From positions 230,344-294,343 of the forward strand of contig NZ_JACAQA010000005.1 in assembly GCF_013385425.1 (NCBI RefSeq): DNA of 64,000 nt, read 5' to 3'. The stretch comes from Pseudomonas gingeri (GTDB lineage: Bacteria > Pseudomonadota > Gammaproteobacteria > Pseudomonadales > Pseudomonadaceae). This document shows positions 52,714 to 62,015 of this stretch, in pieces. The translations under genes and the position numbers were made by a program. How positions within the stretch are numbered: the first letter of the stretch is position 1; each line of letters starts with the position of its first letter. Below the pieces are notes generated by a model. The model worked only from the letters and a program-made list of their open reading frames with translations, did no database searches and was not told the origin of the DNA.

Positions 52714-52803
52714 CTGTAGGAGCCGGCTTGCTGGCGATGCAGGCAGCGCGGTTTTTCAGGTACACCGCGTCATCGTTCATCGCGAGCAAGCTTGCTCCTA
52801 CAG
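52714..52803. repeat. REP-type inverted repeat after fpr
   Basis: CTGTAGGAGCCGGCTTGCTGG and CGAGCAAGCTTGCTCCTACAG arms form an imperfect palindrome over 90 bases, just past the fpr stop. Same sequence class as 44720. Confidence 0.8.
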
Positions 52804-52825
52804 AAAAAAGCGTCGGCGTTGAAAC

Positions 52826-52864
52826 AAAAAGCCCGCGTTGCCTGGAAAGGCAGCGCGGGCTTTT
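52826..52864. terminator. Bidirectional terminator between fpr and trmO
   Basis: AAAAAGCCCGCG and CGCGGGCTTTT around TTGCCTGGAAAGGCAG, which itself pairs. It lies between convergent genes. Confidence 0.92.
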
Positions 52865-52879
52865 GTGTTTCTGGCGTTT

Positions 52880-53575
52880 CTAGCGGGCGGGGATCACTTC
52901 CAGTACGCGTATCGTCCCGGTTTCCGGGTAATGCCAGCGTACATCCAGATCCCAGAACTGGGCGCCGTATTCCCGTTCGGGGGTTGGCTTCTGATAAGCC
53001 GGACGCGGGTCCTGGGCCAGGCATTGCTCGATCAGTTCGACCAAGGGCTCTTCAAGGCGCTGAGCATGCTCATGGGCCTGTTGCAGTGCACCCTCCGTCC
53101 AGAGCACGGGAATCAGCCCCGGCGCGGCACTGGCGATGGCATTGACGGCGCCAGGGATGATGTCGGCGTAGGGCACGTACGGCTTGATATCGAGAATCGG
53201 CGTGCCATCCAGCAGATCTATGCCGGAGATCCACAGGCGCTGGGCCTCGACCCGGTCCAGTTTGACCACCGACTGGCCGATACCGTTCGGCCGGTGGGTC
53301 GCCCGGGTGGCGAAGACCCCCATGGACTGATTGCCCCCCAGGCGCGGCGGGCGCACCTTCAAGCGTGGCTTGTCTTCCAGGGCCTGATGGAACAGGAACA
53401 GCAGCCAGACATGACTGACCTGCTCCAGCCCCTGTACGGCCTCGCCCTGGTCGAACGGCGCGACCAGCTCCAGCACGCCGCGGGCAGCCGGCGCCAGCTG
53501 TGGCTGGCGCGGGATGGCGAACTTCTCCTTGAAGCAGGAGCGCACGAAACCGATGGGGGAGACGCTATAGGTCAT
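52880..53575 (-). CDS. trmO: tRNA t6A37 N6-methyltransferase TrmO
   Basis: 231 residues. N-terminal YSVSPIGFVRSCF, then VWLLFLFHQAL and the motif ATRATHRPNGIGQSVVKLDRVE, the TrmO/UPF0066 signature, and the C-terminal beta strand region with PYVPYADIIPGA. It methylates t6A37 in tRNAThr to improve decoding. Normal length. The FAD oxidoreductase gene ahead of it ends 12 bases before its start, suggesting one operon. Confidence 0.93.
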   Translation of the reverse strand: MTYSVSPIGFVRSCFKEKFAIPRQPQLAPAARGVLELVAPFDQGEAVQGLEQVSHVWLLFLFHQALEDKPRLKVRPPRLGGNQSMGVFATRATHRPNGIGQSVVKLDRVEAQRLWISGIDLLDGTPILDIKPYVPYADIIPGAVNAIASAAPGLIPVLWTEGALQQAHEHAQRLEEPLVELIEQCLAQDPRPAYQKPTPEREYGAQFWDLDVRWHYPETGTIRVLEVIPAR

Positions 53576-53586
53576 GGTCCGGCCCC

Positions 53587-55200
53587 TCAGGCGCCGATCC
53601 CCAGCATGTCCCGGGCCACGGCTTCGGCGATACGGATACCGTCGACACCCGCCGAGAGGATCCCGCCGGCATAACCGGCGCCTTCACCCGCCGGGAACAG
53701 GCCCTTGACGTTCAGGCTCTGCATCGACTCGTTACGGGTCATGCGCAGCGGCGAGGAGGTACGGGTTTCAATCCCGGTCAGCACCGCGTCATGCAGGGAA
53801 TAGCCCTTGATCTGCCGCTCGAACGCCGGCAAGGCTTCGCGAATGGCTTCGATGGCGAAGTCCGGCAGCGCCAGGGCCAGATCGCCGAGGGCCACGCCTG
53901 GCTTGTAGGACGGTTCCACACTGCCCAGGGCGGTGGAAGGCTTGCCGGCGATAAAGTCACCGACCAGTTGCGCCGGGGCTTCGTAGTTGCTGCCACCGAG
54001 GATAAAGGCGTGGGACTCCAGGCGCTCCTGCAGCTCGATACCGGCCAGCGGGCCGCCCGGATAGTCGACTTCCGGGGTGATGCCGACGACGATCCCGGAG
54101 TTGGCATTGCGCTCGTTGCGCGAGTATTGGCTCATGCCGTTGGTGACCACCCGGTTCGGCTCGGAGGTTGCCGCCACCACGGTGCCGCCCGGGCACATGC
54201 AGAAGCTGTAGACCGAACGGCCGTTCTTGGCGTGGTGCACCAGCTTGTAGTCGGCCGCACCGAGTTTCGGGTGCCCGGCGTATTTGCCCAGGCGCGCGCG
54301 GTCGATCAGCGATTGCGGGTGTTCGATACGGAAACCCACCGAGAACGGCTTGGCTTCCATGTACACGCCACGACCGTGGAGCATGCGGAAGGTGTCGCGG
54401 GCGCTATGGCCCAGGGCCATGATCACGTGCCGGGAGTGGATCTGTTCGCCGCTGTCGAGCTGCACGCCGGTCAGTTGGCCGTCGTCGATCAGCACATCGG
54501 TGACCCGCTGCTGGAAGCGCACTTCGCCGCCCAGGGCTTTGATCTGCTGGCGCATGTTTTCCACCACGCCGGTGAGGCGGAAGGTGCCGATATGCGGTTT
54601 GCTGACGTAGAGGATTTCTTCCGGCGCGCCGGCCTTGACGAACTCGTGCAGGACCTTGCGGCCGTGGTGGTTCGGGTCCTTGATCTGGCTGTAGAGCTTG
54701 CCGTCGGAGAAGGTCCCGGCGCCGCCTTCGCCGAACTGCACGTTGGACTCGGGGTTGAGCACGCTTTTACGCCACAGGCCCCAGGTGTCCTTGGTCCGCT
54801 CGCGCACTTCCTTGCCGCGTTCGAGGATGATCGGCTTGAAGCCCATCTGCGCCAGCAGTAGCCCGGCGAAGATCCCGCAGGGGCCGAAGCCGACGACCAC
54901 GGGACGCTCCTGCAGATCGGCCGGCGCCTGGCCGACCACCTTGTAGCTGACGTCCGGGGCCGGGTTGACATTGCGGTCCTCGGCGAACTTTTTCAGCAGC
55001 GCGTCTTCGCCACGGGCCGACAGGTCGATGGTGTAGATGAAGCAGAGCTCGGAGGATTTCTTGCGGGCGTCGTAGCTGCGCTTGAACAAGGTGAAATCGA
55101 GCAGGTCATCGCTGGCGATGCCCAGGCGCTGGACGATGGCCGGGCGCAGGTCTTCGTCGGGATGGTCGATCGGCAGCTTGAGTTCGGTGATTCGTAACAT
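53587..55200 (-). CDS. NAD(P)/FAD-dependent oxidoreductase
   Basis: 537 residues. N-terminal domain of about 95 residues, then an FAD motif VVGFGPCGIFAGLLLAQMG and ERGKEVRERTKDTWGLWR. This is a conserved bacterial flavoprotein of the COG2509 family, predicted to be a dehydrogenase; its substrate is not known. The start MLRITELKLPIDH was chosen because a same-frame upstream ATG lacks a site and does not resemble the family start. It shares an operon with trmO. Confidence 0.86.
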   Translation of the reverse strand: MLRITELKLPIDHPDEDLRPAIVQRLGIASDDLLDFTLFKRSYDARKKSSELCFIYTIDLSARGEDALLKKFAEDRNVNPAPDVSYKVVGQAPADLQERPVVVGFGPCGIFAGLLLAQMGFKPIILERGKEVRERTKDTWGLWRKSVLNPESNVQFGEGGAGTFSDGKLYSQIKDPNHHGRKVLHEFVKAGAPEEILYVSKPHIGTFRLTGVVENMRQQIKALGGEVRFQQRVTDVLIDDGQLTGVQLDSGEQIHSRHVIMALGHSARDTFRMLHGRGVYMEAKPFSVGFRIEHPQSLIDRARLGKYAGHPKLGAADYKLVHHAKNGRSVYSFCMCPGGTVVAATSEPNRVVTNGMSQYSRNERNANSGIVVGITPEVDYPGGPLAGIELQERLESHAFILGGSNYEAPAQLVGDFIAGKPSTALGSVEPSYKPGVALGDLALALPDFAIEAIREALPAFERQIKGYSLHDAVLTGIETRTSSPLRMTRNESMQSLNVKGLFPAGEGAGYAGGILSAGVDGIRIAEAVARDMLGIGA

Positions 55201-55308
55201 GACAGGGTCCAGTGTGCGGGCCACGCGGGCGCGCCGGCTTTACATCAAACCGGTGATTATAAGCCCCAACGGCCAGATTCCGTGAGGCTAAAACAGCAGC
55301 TCGTCGAA

Positions 55309-55983
55309 TCAGTCGTTACGGGCGCCGCCGAAATAGCCGCAGCCACGCTGGACCTGGCCGTTGACCCGCAGTTCGGCGCTCAGGTGGCGCACGCTGCCGG
55401 TGCTGCTGTCGACGCAGGACTGCGGCGCGACCCACAGCTCGATGTGCTGGGCATTGGCTTCGCTGCTCAGGCTGAAGCGTCCGTCACCCAGTTGTTCTTC
55501 CAGATAGGGCAGGGCCAGGGGCGGCTGGTTTTCGCGTTCGAGTATCATGCCGTTGCCGCCGACCTTCAGGCTCCATTCCGGGCTGTGGCCGCTGGCAATC
55601 ACGGTCTGGAATTTGAAGTTGGGCTCGTCGCAACTGGAGGTGCCGCGTTCCAGGCGGTAGTACTGTTGCAGGTTCAACTGGCCGTCGCTGCCGTCGGTCG
55701 TGCTGGAGGAAAACTTGCCGCGCAGGTCGGCGAACAGCTTGCCAGACGGACCGGACAAGCTGGCGGCCTGCTGCAGGACGCTGGTGTTGCCGCTGTCGCT
55801 GACGACAAAGCGACGCTGTTCCTGGCAGGGCTGGAACATCAGCTTGCCATCGACGCTGGTGAGTTCGCCTTGCATCCGGCTCAGGCCCGCCGTGGGATGC
55901 GAAGTGGCTGGCGCAAGCATCTGGCAGCCGGCGGCGAACAGCGGCAGGGCGAAAATCATCAAGGAACGGGCAACGCGCATCAT
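55309..55983 (-). CDS. META/DUF4377-like lipoprotein
   Basis: 224 residues. Signal peptide MMRVARSLMIFALPLFAAGC with a lipobox AAGC. The mature part has paired Cys residues (FQPCQEQRRF, SSCDEPNFKF, PQSCVD, RGCGYF) and a C-terminal segment HLSAELRVNGQVQRGCGYFGGA typical of COG3650-like META-associated lipoproteins. Probably sorted to the outer membrane (Gln+2). Function not known. GGAG lies before the double ATG; either Met could be used. Confidence 0.72.
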   Translation of the reverse strand: MMRVARSLMIFALPLFAAGCQMLAPATSHPTAGLSRMQGELTSVDGKLMFQPCQEQRRFVVSDSGNTSVLQQAASLSGPSGKLFADLRGKFSSSTTDGSDGQLNLQQYYRLERGTSSCDEPNFKFQTVIASGHSPEWSLKVGGNGMILERENQPPLALPYLEEQLGDGRFSLSSEANAQHIELWVAPQSCVDSSTGSVRHLSAELRVNGQVQRGCGYFGGARND

Positions 55984-56081
55984 GGGGTCTCCTGGCAAGT
56001 GCCGCCACGTTACTCAGGCCAGGAGAGCTGCACAAGCTTGAGGTTGGCTGCCATGGGGTTTGCGGCGACATCAAGGGCCCT

Positions 56082-56173
56082 TTCGCGGGCAAGCTCCGCT
56101 CCCACAGTAATTCGCTTCGAACCTCAAGTTTGTGTGCGACCGAGAACCCGTGGGAGCGGAGCTTGCCCGCGAA
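56082..56173. repeat. REP-type inverted repeat
   Basis: TTCGCGGGCAAGCTCCGCTC and its complement on both sides of 44 bases, the same 24-base arm as the doublet inside the tail operon. Confidence 0.88.
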
Positions 56174-56206
56174 GAGGCCCTCGAGATCGATAAAAATCCC
56201 CGGCCC

Positions 56207-56806
56207 TTAACCGACCTGATAGGTCTGACCCGTCTGCAATCCTTCCACACTCTTGGCGTAGGCCAAGGCCACATCCGCCGCAGGCACCGGCTTGAATCCA
56301 CGGAAGTACGGCGCATAGCTGCCCATGGCTTCCACCAGCACGTTCGGGCTGATGGAGTTCACCCGCAGACCGCGCGGCAACTCGATGGCGGCGGCCTTGA
56401 CGAAGCCGTCGATGGCCCCGTTGACCAGGCTGGCCGAGGCACCGGTACGGATCGGATCGCGGTTCAGAATGCCACTGGTCAGGGTGAACGAGGCGCCGTC
56501 GTTGGCGTACTCGCGACCGATCAGCACCAGGTTGACCTGGCCCATCAATTTGTCCTGCAGACCCAGCGCAAAGTCCTTCTCGCTCATCTCGGCCAACGGC
56601 ACGAAGTTCACGTTACCGGCGGCGCAGACCAATGCATCGAACTTGCCGGTTTGCTCGAACAGCTTGCGAATCGACGCGCTGTCGCTGATGTCCACGTGCA
56701 GGTCACCGCTGTTGCGGCCGATCTTGATGATCTCGTGACGCTGGCCCAGTTCCTCTGCCACGGCCGAGCCGATGGTGCCGTGGGCGCCAATCAATAGGAT
56801 TTTCAT
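56207..56806 (-). CDS. Short-chain dehydrogenase/reductase
   Basis: 199 residues. N-terminal cofactor loop LLIGAHGTIGSAVAEELG (GxxGxxG), VCAAGNVNFV in the NAG position, and an active site with Ser (TLTSGIL) and a SxxxK-like segment without the usual YxxxK; typical of the short SDR subgroup. Function unknown. It is divergent from a LysR-type regulator; the 115-base gap should hold both promoters, so the regulator probably controls this gene. Confidence 0.82.
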   Translation of the reverse strand: MKILLIGAHGTIGSAVAEELGQRHEIIKIGRNSGDLHVDISDSASIRKLFEQTGKFDALVCAAGNVNFVPLAEMSEKDFALGLQDKLMGQVNLVLIGREYANDGASFTLTSGILNRDPIRTGASASLVNGAIDGFVKAAAIELPRGLRVNSISPNVLVEAMGSYAPYFRGFKPVPAADVALAYAKSVEGLQTGQTYQVG

Positions 56807-56920
56807 GGTGCGGTTCCTCCAGTGGGTGATTGAGCTTTCAGTCTAGAGTGGATTTTTCCATTGATAAGCGCGCTAATAGGCAACCTTTGGTTTTCTTTTG
56901 GAAACAATCCAGTGAGCGAG

Positions 56921-57826
56921 ATGGATGATCTGGCGGCGTTCGCAGTATTGGTCGAGGCGGGCAGCTTTACCTTGGCCGCCCAGCAACTGGGCTGCAGCAA
57001 GGGGCAGTTATCCAAGCGCATCAGCCAACTGGAGGCGCAGTTCTCGGTGGTGTTGTTGCACCGCACGACGCGGCGCCTGAGCCTCACCGCCGCCGGTGCG
57101 GCCTTGTTGCCCCAGGCCCAGGCGCTGGTGGTGCAAGTGGAGCGGGCGCATCAGGCCCTGGCCCGGCTCAAGGACGATATCGCCGGTCCCGTGCGCATGA
57201 CCGTGCCGGTGTCCCTGGGGGAAACCTTTTTTGATGGCTTGTTGCTGGAGTTTTCCCGGGATTATCCCGATGTCCAGATCGAGCTGGACCTGAACAACGG
57301 TTTCCGCGATCTGGCCCGCGAGGGCTTCGATCTGGCGATTCGCACCGAAGTCGGCAACGACGAACGCCTGGTGGCTCGGCCATTGCTGGTGATGAACGAA
57401 CTGACCTGTGCCAGCCCGGCCTATCTGGAACGTTACGGCGAGCCGCAGACGCCCCAGGAGCTGGCCAATCACCGTTGTCTGCTCAATAGCCACTACAGCG
57501 GCCGCGAGGAGTGGCAATACCACCGGCAGCATGAGCTGCTACGGGTGCGGGTGGGTGGCCCCTTTGCCAGCAATCACTACAACTTGCTGAAGAAAGCGGC
57601 ACTGGTGGGCGCCGGTATCGCCCGCCTGCCGTCCTACGTCCTGCCCGCGGAACTGGCTGATGGCCGCCTGCGCTGGCTGTTGCGCGACTACCGTACCCGC
57701 GATATGCCGCTATATCTGGTGCACCCTTACCAGGGCGGCCTGCCGCGCCGTACGCAGGTGTTGGCCGACTATCTGATCGGCTGGTTCAAGCGTAGCGGCG
57801 AGGCCTTGGAGCGGCTTCAGCGATAA
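56921..57826 (+). CDS. LysR-family transcriptional regulator
   Basis: 301 residues, classical LysR length. N-terminal HTH MDDLAAFAVLVEAGSFTLAAQQLGCSKGQLSKRIS, then a substrate-binding domain. The ATG was chosen because it gives the typical start; a GTG three codons earlier is possible. It is divergent from the SDR gene, the common layout for a regulator and its target, and its end overlaps the DoxX gene convergently. Confidence 0.86.
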   Translation: MDDLAAFAVLVEAGSFTLAAQQLGCSKGQLSKRISQLEAQFSVVLLHRTTRRLSLTAAGAALLPQAQALVVQVERAHQALARLKDDIAGPVRMTVPVSLGETFFDGLLLEFSRDYPDVQIELDLNNGFRDLAREGFDLAIRTEVGNDERLVARPLLVMNELTCASPAYLERYGEPQTPQELANHRCLLNSHYSGREEWQYHRQHELLRVRVGGPFASNHYNLLKKAALVGAGIARLPSYVLPAELADGRLRWLLRDYRTRDMPLYLVHPYQGGLPRRTQVLADYLIGWFKRSGEALERLQR

Positions 57827-58320
57827 CGCTTGGCGATCAAGTGATCGATGGAGAACACACCCGGTCCCTTGGCCATCAACAGCAGCAGGATAGCCATCCA
57901 GGTGCCATGGGTCGGGTAGGCATTCGGGTAGACGAACAGCTGGATGGTCAAGGTCATGCCGAACAGCGCCAATGCCGAAAAGCGCGTGGCGAACCCCAGC
58001 AGGATCAGCACCGGGAAAAAGTGTTCACCAAAGGCCGACAGGTGGGCGGCCACTTCCGGCGACAGCAACGGCACCTTGTACTCGCTGGCGAACAGCGGGA
58101 TGGTGGAGTCGGCCAGGCGCGGCAGGCCGATATCGAATGTGCCGGAGATCAGGTCCACGGCAAAGCCCTCGACCTTGGTCTGTCCGGACTTCCAGAACAC
58201 GGCTGCGATGGAGAAGCGTGCGACAAAGGCAATCAGGCTGTAGGGGATCATCTCGAACAGCTGGATGATCCGCCCGATCAGGCGCGCGATGGGGTTCTGC
58301 GATTCAGTGTGAATGTTCAT
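57817..58320 (-). CDS. bufD: DoxX family membrane protein (BufD-like)
   Basis: 167 residues with four to five hydrophobic helices (MIPYSLIAFVARFSIAAVFWKSGQTKV, LSAFGEHFFPVLILLGFATRF and so on), DoxX fold. It is the last gene of the bufA-B-C-D operon, overlapping bufC by four bases (ATGA). In the bufferin operons described so far a DoxX protein is the fourth product. Its activity is not known; quinone-linked redox roles have been suggested for the family. Confidence 0.82.
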   Translation of the reverse strand: MNIHTESQNPIARLIGRIIQLFEMIPYSLIAFVARFSIAAVFWKSGQTKVEGFAVDLISGTFDIGLPRLADSTIPLFASEYKVPLLSPEVAAHLSAFGEHFFPVLILLGFATRFSALALFGMTLTIQLFVYPNAYPTHGTWMAILLLLMAKGPGVFSIDHLIAKRYR

Positions 58321-59093
58321 GGGCGGGCCTTTTGTTCTGGGTGCAGGTGGATGATGGCGCTGTAGCGAATCAACAGGGCAAGGGCATGGCTCGGATCGAA
58401 CGCAGTGCTGGCGTCATAAGCGTAGGCAAGGGCCAACTCCAGCGGACAGTCGTTTTGCAGGCTCTGGATAAATACCAGGGTGCCGATATCGATCTTGAAC
58501 ACCTCGACCCGCCAGTTCAGGCGCAGGACCAGTGCGGCTTCGGCTTGCGTCGGGTCGAGCTGTTCCATAAGGCCGTCGCCTTGATGGGCCTCCCATAGCG
58601 ACACGACCGCATGGGACGAATTCAGCACGGCGACGCTGGGGTGCAGGTGAACCTGCAGGCGATTGAGGGCCTCGGGATCGGCGAGGTAAACGCCAATCTG
58701 TTCCGGACTCAGGGGCGTTGCATCGGCGGCGTGATAGGCGTTGATCCGCAAGCGCTCAAGGTGGGCCACGTCGGCCAGGTAAGGCACGCTCGCCGCCGGG
58801 GCGAAGCCCTGGATGAAACTGTCGAAGTCCTGGCCGTAGTCGTTGAGGATCGGGCTGGTGGGCGGGAAGTGCTGGATATAAAGGCCGGCCATGGCACGGA
58901 AGAACTCCTCGCCGACCAGGGCCATGACCACCGGGTAGCTGTCCGCCAGGGCGTTGATCAGCGAACTCTGGACATTGTTGCGATACACCGCGAAACGACT
59001 GGCCGGGTCGGCCCCGTTGCGGCTGCACAGGCCGGGTGGGCAAGGCAACTGCGGGTCGAGCAGCGCGGCGCTGAAGCTGGCCTGGTCGCTCAT
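58317..59093 (-). CDS. bufC: HvfC/BufC-type DUF2063 DNA-binding-domain-like protein
   Basis: 258 residues. The N-terminal domain ([40 protein letters not shown]) is DUF2063, which partners DUF692 enzymes in RiPP maturation, probably recruiting the precursor peptide. The C-terminal half is typical of the family. It overlaps bufB by four bases and bufD by four. The DNA-binding name is only historical. Confidence 0.83.
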   Translation of the reverse strand: MSDQASFSAALLDPQLPCPPGLCSRNGADPASRFAVYRNNVQSSLINALADSYPVVMALVGEEFFRAMAGLYIQHFPPTSPILNDYGQDFDSFIQGFAPAASVPYLADVAHLERLRINAYHAADATPLSPEQIGVYLADPEALNRLQVHLHPSVAVLNSSHAVVSLWEAHQGDGLMEQLDPTQAEAALVLRLNWRVEVFKIDIGTLVFIQSLQNDCPLELALAYAYDASTAFDPSHALALLIRYSAIIHLHPEQKARP

Positions 59094-59980
59094 ACGTGCA
59101 CCTGTGCCCGATCCAGCAGCCCTTGGGCCTGCCCGGCTTCGGCCAGGAGCAGGGCGAAGGCGGGGATCCGGTTGTCGCGTTCGATCAGGGTCGCCATCGG
59201 CCCGATCTTCGCCAGTACCTGTTGATACAGGGCCCAGACCGCCTGGTCGATGGGCGCGCCGTGATCGTCGATCAGCAGGCGATCACCGAAGCTGTCGGTA
59301 TCTTCGGCAAAACCGGCCAGATGGATTTCTCCCACGGCGTGCAGCGGCAGGGCCTCAATGTAGGCAAGCGGATCGCGCTGGTGGTTGATGCTGGAGACGT
59401 AGACGTTGTTCACGTCCAGTAGCAGTCCGCAACCGGTGCGGCGGATGATTTCGCTGATGAAGTCCGCCTCATCCAGGGTCGAGCGCTGGAATTGCAGGTA
59501 AGTCGCGGGATTCTCCAGCAGCATTGGACGTTTCAAGGTGCTTTGCACCTGGTCGACATGCTCGCAGACCCGCTGCAAGGTGGCGGGGTCGTAGGCCAGC
59601 GGCAGCAAGTCGTTGAGAAACACCGGGCCGTGGGTCGACCAGGCCAGGTGTTCGGAAAAGGATTGGGGTTGATAGCGCTCGATCAGTGTCGCCAGGCGCT
59701 TCAGGTGCTCGCTGTCCAATGGGCCTTCGGCACCAATGGACAAACCGACGCCGTGCAACGACAGCGGATACTGTTCGCGGATCAAACCCAGGTAATGATG
59801 AAACGGCCCGCCGGCGACCATGTAGTTTTCGGCGTGGACCTCGAAGAAACCGAGGTCGGGGCGCGTTTCGAGTACCGTCTGAAAATGTTCGGTCTTGAGC
59901 CCCAGCCCGGCACGGGGCGGGAGCCCGGGCCCGAGGGCCTGAGCGCGGTGAAGAGGGATGGGTTGCAGTGACATGGGCAT
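59090..59980 (-). CDS. bufB: DUF692 multinuclear non-heme iron oxidase BufB
   Basis: 296 residues, a TIM-barrel of the MNIO family (MbnB/HvfB/BufB). Probable iron ligands lie in [61 protein letters not shown] and [10 protein letters not shown]. The family uses iron and oxygen to rework Cys residues of a precursor peptide into oxazolone- or thiooxazole-type heterocycles. Two possible ATGs (59980, 59974) are close together. It lies 40 bases downstream of bufA. Confidence 0.88.
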   Translation of the reverse strand: MPMSLQPIPLHRAQALGPGLPPRAGLGLKTEHFQTVLETRPDLGFFEVHAENYMVAGGPFHHYLGLIREQYPLSLHGVGLSIGAEGPLDSEHLKRLATLIERYQPQSFSEHLAWSTHGPVFLNDLLPLAYDPATLQRVCEHVDQVQSTLKRPMLLENPATYLQFQRSTLDEADFISEIIRRTGCGLLLDVNNVYVSSINHQRDPLAYIEALPLHAVGEIHLAGFAEDTDSFGDRLLIDDHGAPIDQAVWALYQQVLAKIGPMATLIERDNRIPAFALLLAEAGQAQGLLDRAQVHV

Positions 59981-60020
59981 CTTCGGCGCTCAGGCTGACG
60001 GGTGGCAGGGCTCTGGTTGA

Positions 60021-60329
60021 TCAGGCCTTGGGGGTGAAGGCTTCCAGCTGACCCTTGCCGGTGGGCGAGGTCTCGCTTTTCGTGCTCAAGCAGGTACCTT
60101 TTGGCACGGACTTCCAGGAGTTGGCCTGGAAGTCTTTGGTCGAAGTGCCGGCGCAGGTGGTACCGGCACCGGCGGCGCAGTCGTTCTTGCCTGCCATGGC
60201 CACACCGAAGCATTTTTCCACGCCGTCGGCGGCGTGGGCACTCATCGGCAATGCCGCCATGCTCAGGGCAGAACCGAGGGCCAGGGCGAGGGTGGCGGCG
60301 GACAGGGTGCGGGTAGTGGAAGTGCTCAT
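60021..60329 (-). CDS. bufA1: Bufferin precursor BufA1 (DUF2282)
   Basis: 102 residues. Signal peptide (about 1-33, ending SAHA) and a mature core with four Cys: Cys40 ([14 protein letters not shown]), Cys51 (NDCAAG), Cys59 ([11 protein letters not shown]) and Cys80 (VPKGTCLS). The EKCxGVAxAGxNDC, SCAGTS and PKGTC pattern is the DUF2282/BufA1 signature. In known bufferins the inner Cys are changed to thiooxazoles that bind copper, and the outer pair may be a disulfide. It is first gene of the operon and its start at MSTSTTRTL follows GGAGATC; a frame start 54 bases upstream is less likely. Confidence 0.88.
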   Translation of the reverse strand: MSTSTTRTLSAATLALALGSALSMAALPMSAHAADGVEKCFGVAMAGKNDCAAGAGTTCAGTSTKDFQANSWKSVPKGTCLSTKSETSPTGKGQLEAFTPKA

Positions 60330-60436
60330 GGTCGATCTCCGATGTGTCTTCAATGATGAAAGCAGGGGTTGGTTGGGTTTCATTGCTTTCTTGCTTTACT
60401 TGAGCCTCGAGGCTAGTGGTTGTTACAGCCAGCGGC

Positions 60437-60456
60437 AAAAATAATCGACTATTTTT
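60437..60456. promoter_or_regulatory. AT-rich palindrome upstream of bufA1
   Basis: AAAAATA-ATCGAC-TATTTTT, a perfect seven-base inverted repeat, about 110 bases upstream of the bufA1 start in the gap between the bufferin and liv operons. It could be an operator or part of a promoter. No metal-responsive box was recognised. Confidence 0.35.
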
Positions 60457-60503
60457 CGCGGCGGTACCCGGCAAGGCTTTCCCGATGTTTCGCCGGTCAA
60501 AGA

Positions 60504-60527
60504 AAAGCCCCGATAAATCGGGGCTTT
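60504..60527. terminator. Terminator after livF
   Basis: AAAGCCCCGAT-AA-ATCGGGGCTTT, an eleven-base perfect palindrome, 19 bases past the livF stop on the minus strand. Confidence 0.88.
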
Positions 60528-60545
60528 GCGGGTTTCGCCGGGGCA

Positions 60546-61247
60546 TCAACCGCCCAGATACGCTTCACGCACCTTAGGATCGGTCAGCAGGTCGTTGCCG
60601 CTGCCTTCCATCACCACCCGGCCGTTTTCCAGCACATAGGCACGGTCGGCGATTTTCAGTGCCTGGTTGGCGTTCTGCTCCACCAGGAATACTGTCACAC
60701 CGTCCTTGCGCAGCTGTTCGATGATATCGAAGATCTGCTGGATGATGATCGGCGCCAGACCCAGGGACGGTTCGTCCAGCAGCAACAGTTTCGGCTTGCT
60801 CATCAGCGCCCGGCCAATGGCGAGCATCTGCTGTTCACCGCCGGACATGGTGCCGCCGCGCTGGTTGAAACGTTCCTTGAGACGTGGGAACAGTCCCAGG
60901 ACTTTGTCCATCTGCTCCTGATAATCGCCCTTGTCGGTGAAAAAGCCGCCCATGGAGAGGTTTTCTTCCACGGTCAGGCGGGAGAACACGCGACGGCCTT
61001 CCGGCACCACCGCGATGCTTTTGCGCATGATCTGCGAAGATTCCTGCCCCACCAGCTCTTCGCCCAGGTAGCGGATACTGCCGCTATGGGCCTGCGGTGA
61101 ACCGCACAGGGTCATCAGCAGCGTCGATTTGCCCGCGCCGTTGGCACCGATCAGGGTGACGATTTCACCCTGGCGAACCTCCACGTTGACACTGTGCAGG
61201 GCCTGGATCTTGCCGTAGAAGGTGGAAACGTTTTCGAATTGCAGCAT
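60546..61247 (-). CDS. livF: Branched-chain amino acid ABC transporter ATPase LivF (BraG)
   Basis: 233 residues. Walker A GANGAGKST, signature TMSGGEQQMLAIGRALM, Walker B LLLLDEPSLGLAP. One of two ATPases that power uptake of leucine, isoleucine and valine through the permeases encoded upstream. Last gene of the operon; one base separates it from livG. Confidence 0.95.
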   Translation of the reverse strand: MLQFENVSTFYGKIQALHSVNVEVRQGEIVTLIGANGAGKSTLLMTLCGSPQAHSGSIRYLGEELVGQESSQIMRKSIAVVPEGRRVFSRLTVEENLSMGGFFTDKGDYQEQMDKVLGLFPRLKERFNQRGGTMSGGEQQMLAIGRALMSKPKLLLLDEPSLGLAPIIIQQIFDIIEQLRKDGVTVFLVEQNANQALKIADRAYVLENGRVVMEGSGNDLLTDPKVREAYLGG

Positions 61248-62015
61248 TTACGCTTCCCCCAGGTAGGCTTTGATCACGTCGGGATTGTCGCGGATCTGTT
61301 GTGGCGTGCCGTCGGCCAACGGTGTGCCCTGGTTGATCACGACGATATGGTCGGAAATGCTCATGACCAGCTTCATGTCGTGCTCGATCAGCAGCACCGT
61401 GACGTTGTGTTCCTCACGCAGCACACTGATCAGCGCCTTGAGGTCGTCGGTTTCCCGCGGGTTCAGGCCGGCCGCGGGCTCGTCGAGCATGAGGATCCGC
61501 GGGCGGGTCATCATGCAGCGGGCGATTTCCAGGCGACGTTGCTGACCATAGGCCAGGGTGCCCGCCGGGCGGTTGGCGAACTCGGTCAGGTTGACCTTGT
61601 CCAGCCAGTACTCGGCGTATTCCATGGCTTCGCGTTCGCTCTTGCGGAACGATGGGGTCTTGAACAGGCCGGCGAGGAAGTTGGTGTTCAGGTGCCGGTG
61701 CTGGGCGATCAGCAGGTTTTCCACTGCGGTCATGTCCTTGAACAGACGCACGTTCTGGAAGGTCCGTACCACGCCCTTGCGGGCAATCTCATGGCCGGCC
61801 AGGCCCTGGATCGGCTGGCCGTCGAGCAGGATGCTGCCGGCACTCGGCTTGTAGAACCCGGTCAGGCAGTTGAACACCGTGGTCTTGCCGGCGCCGTTCG
61901 GGCCGATCAAGGCCACCACTTGTTTTTCCTGGACGGTCAGGGCCACGCCATTGACTGCCAGGAGACCACCGAAGCGCATGCTCAGGTCGGTTACTTTCAG
62001 GATCTCACGGCTCAT
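61248..62015 (-). CDS. livG: Branched-chain amino acid ABC transporter ATPase LivG (BraF)
   Basis: 255 residues. Walker [26 protein letters not shown] in the signature position, Walker [14 protein letters not shown]. Heterodimer partner of LivF. It overlaps livM by four bases (ATGA). Confidence 0.95.
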   Translation of the reverse strand: MSREILKVTDLSMRFGGLLAVNGVALTVQEKQVVALIGPNGAGKTTVFNCLTGFYKPSAGSILLDGQPIQGLAGHEIARKGVVRTFQNVRLFKDMTAVENLLIAQHRHLNTNFLAGLFKTPSFRKSEREAMEYAEYWLDKVNLTEFANRPAGTLAYGQQRRLEIARCMMTRPRILMLDEPAAGLNPRETDDLKALISVLREEHNVTVLLIEHDMKLVMSISDHIVVINQGTPLADGTPQQIRDNPDVIKAYLGEA

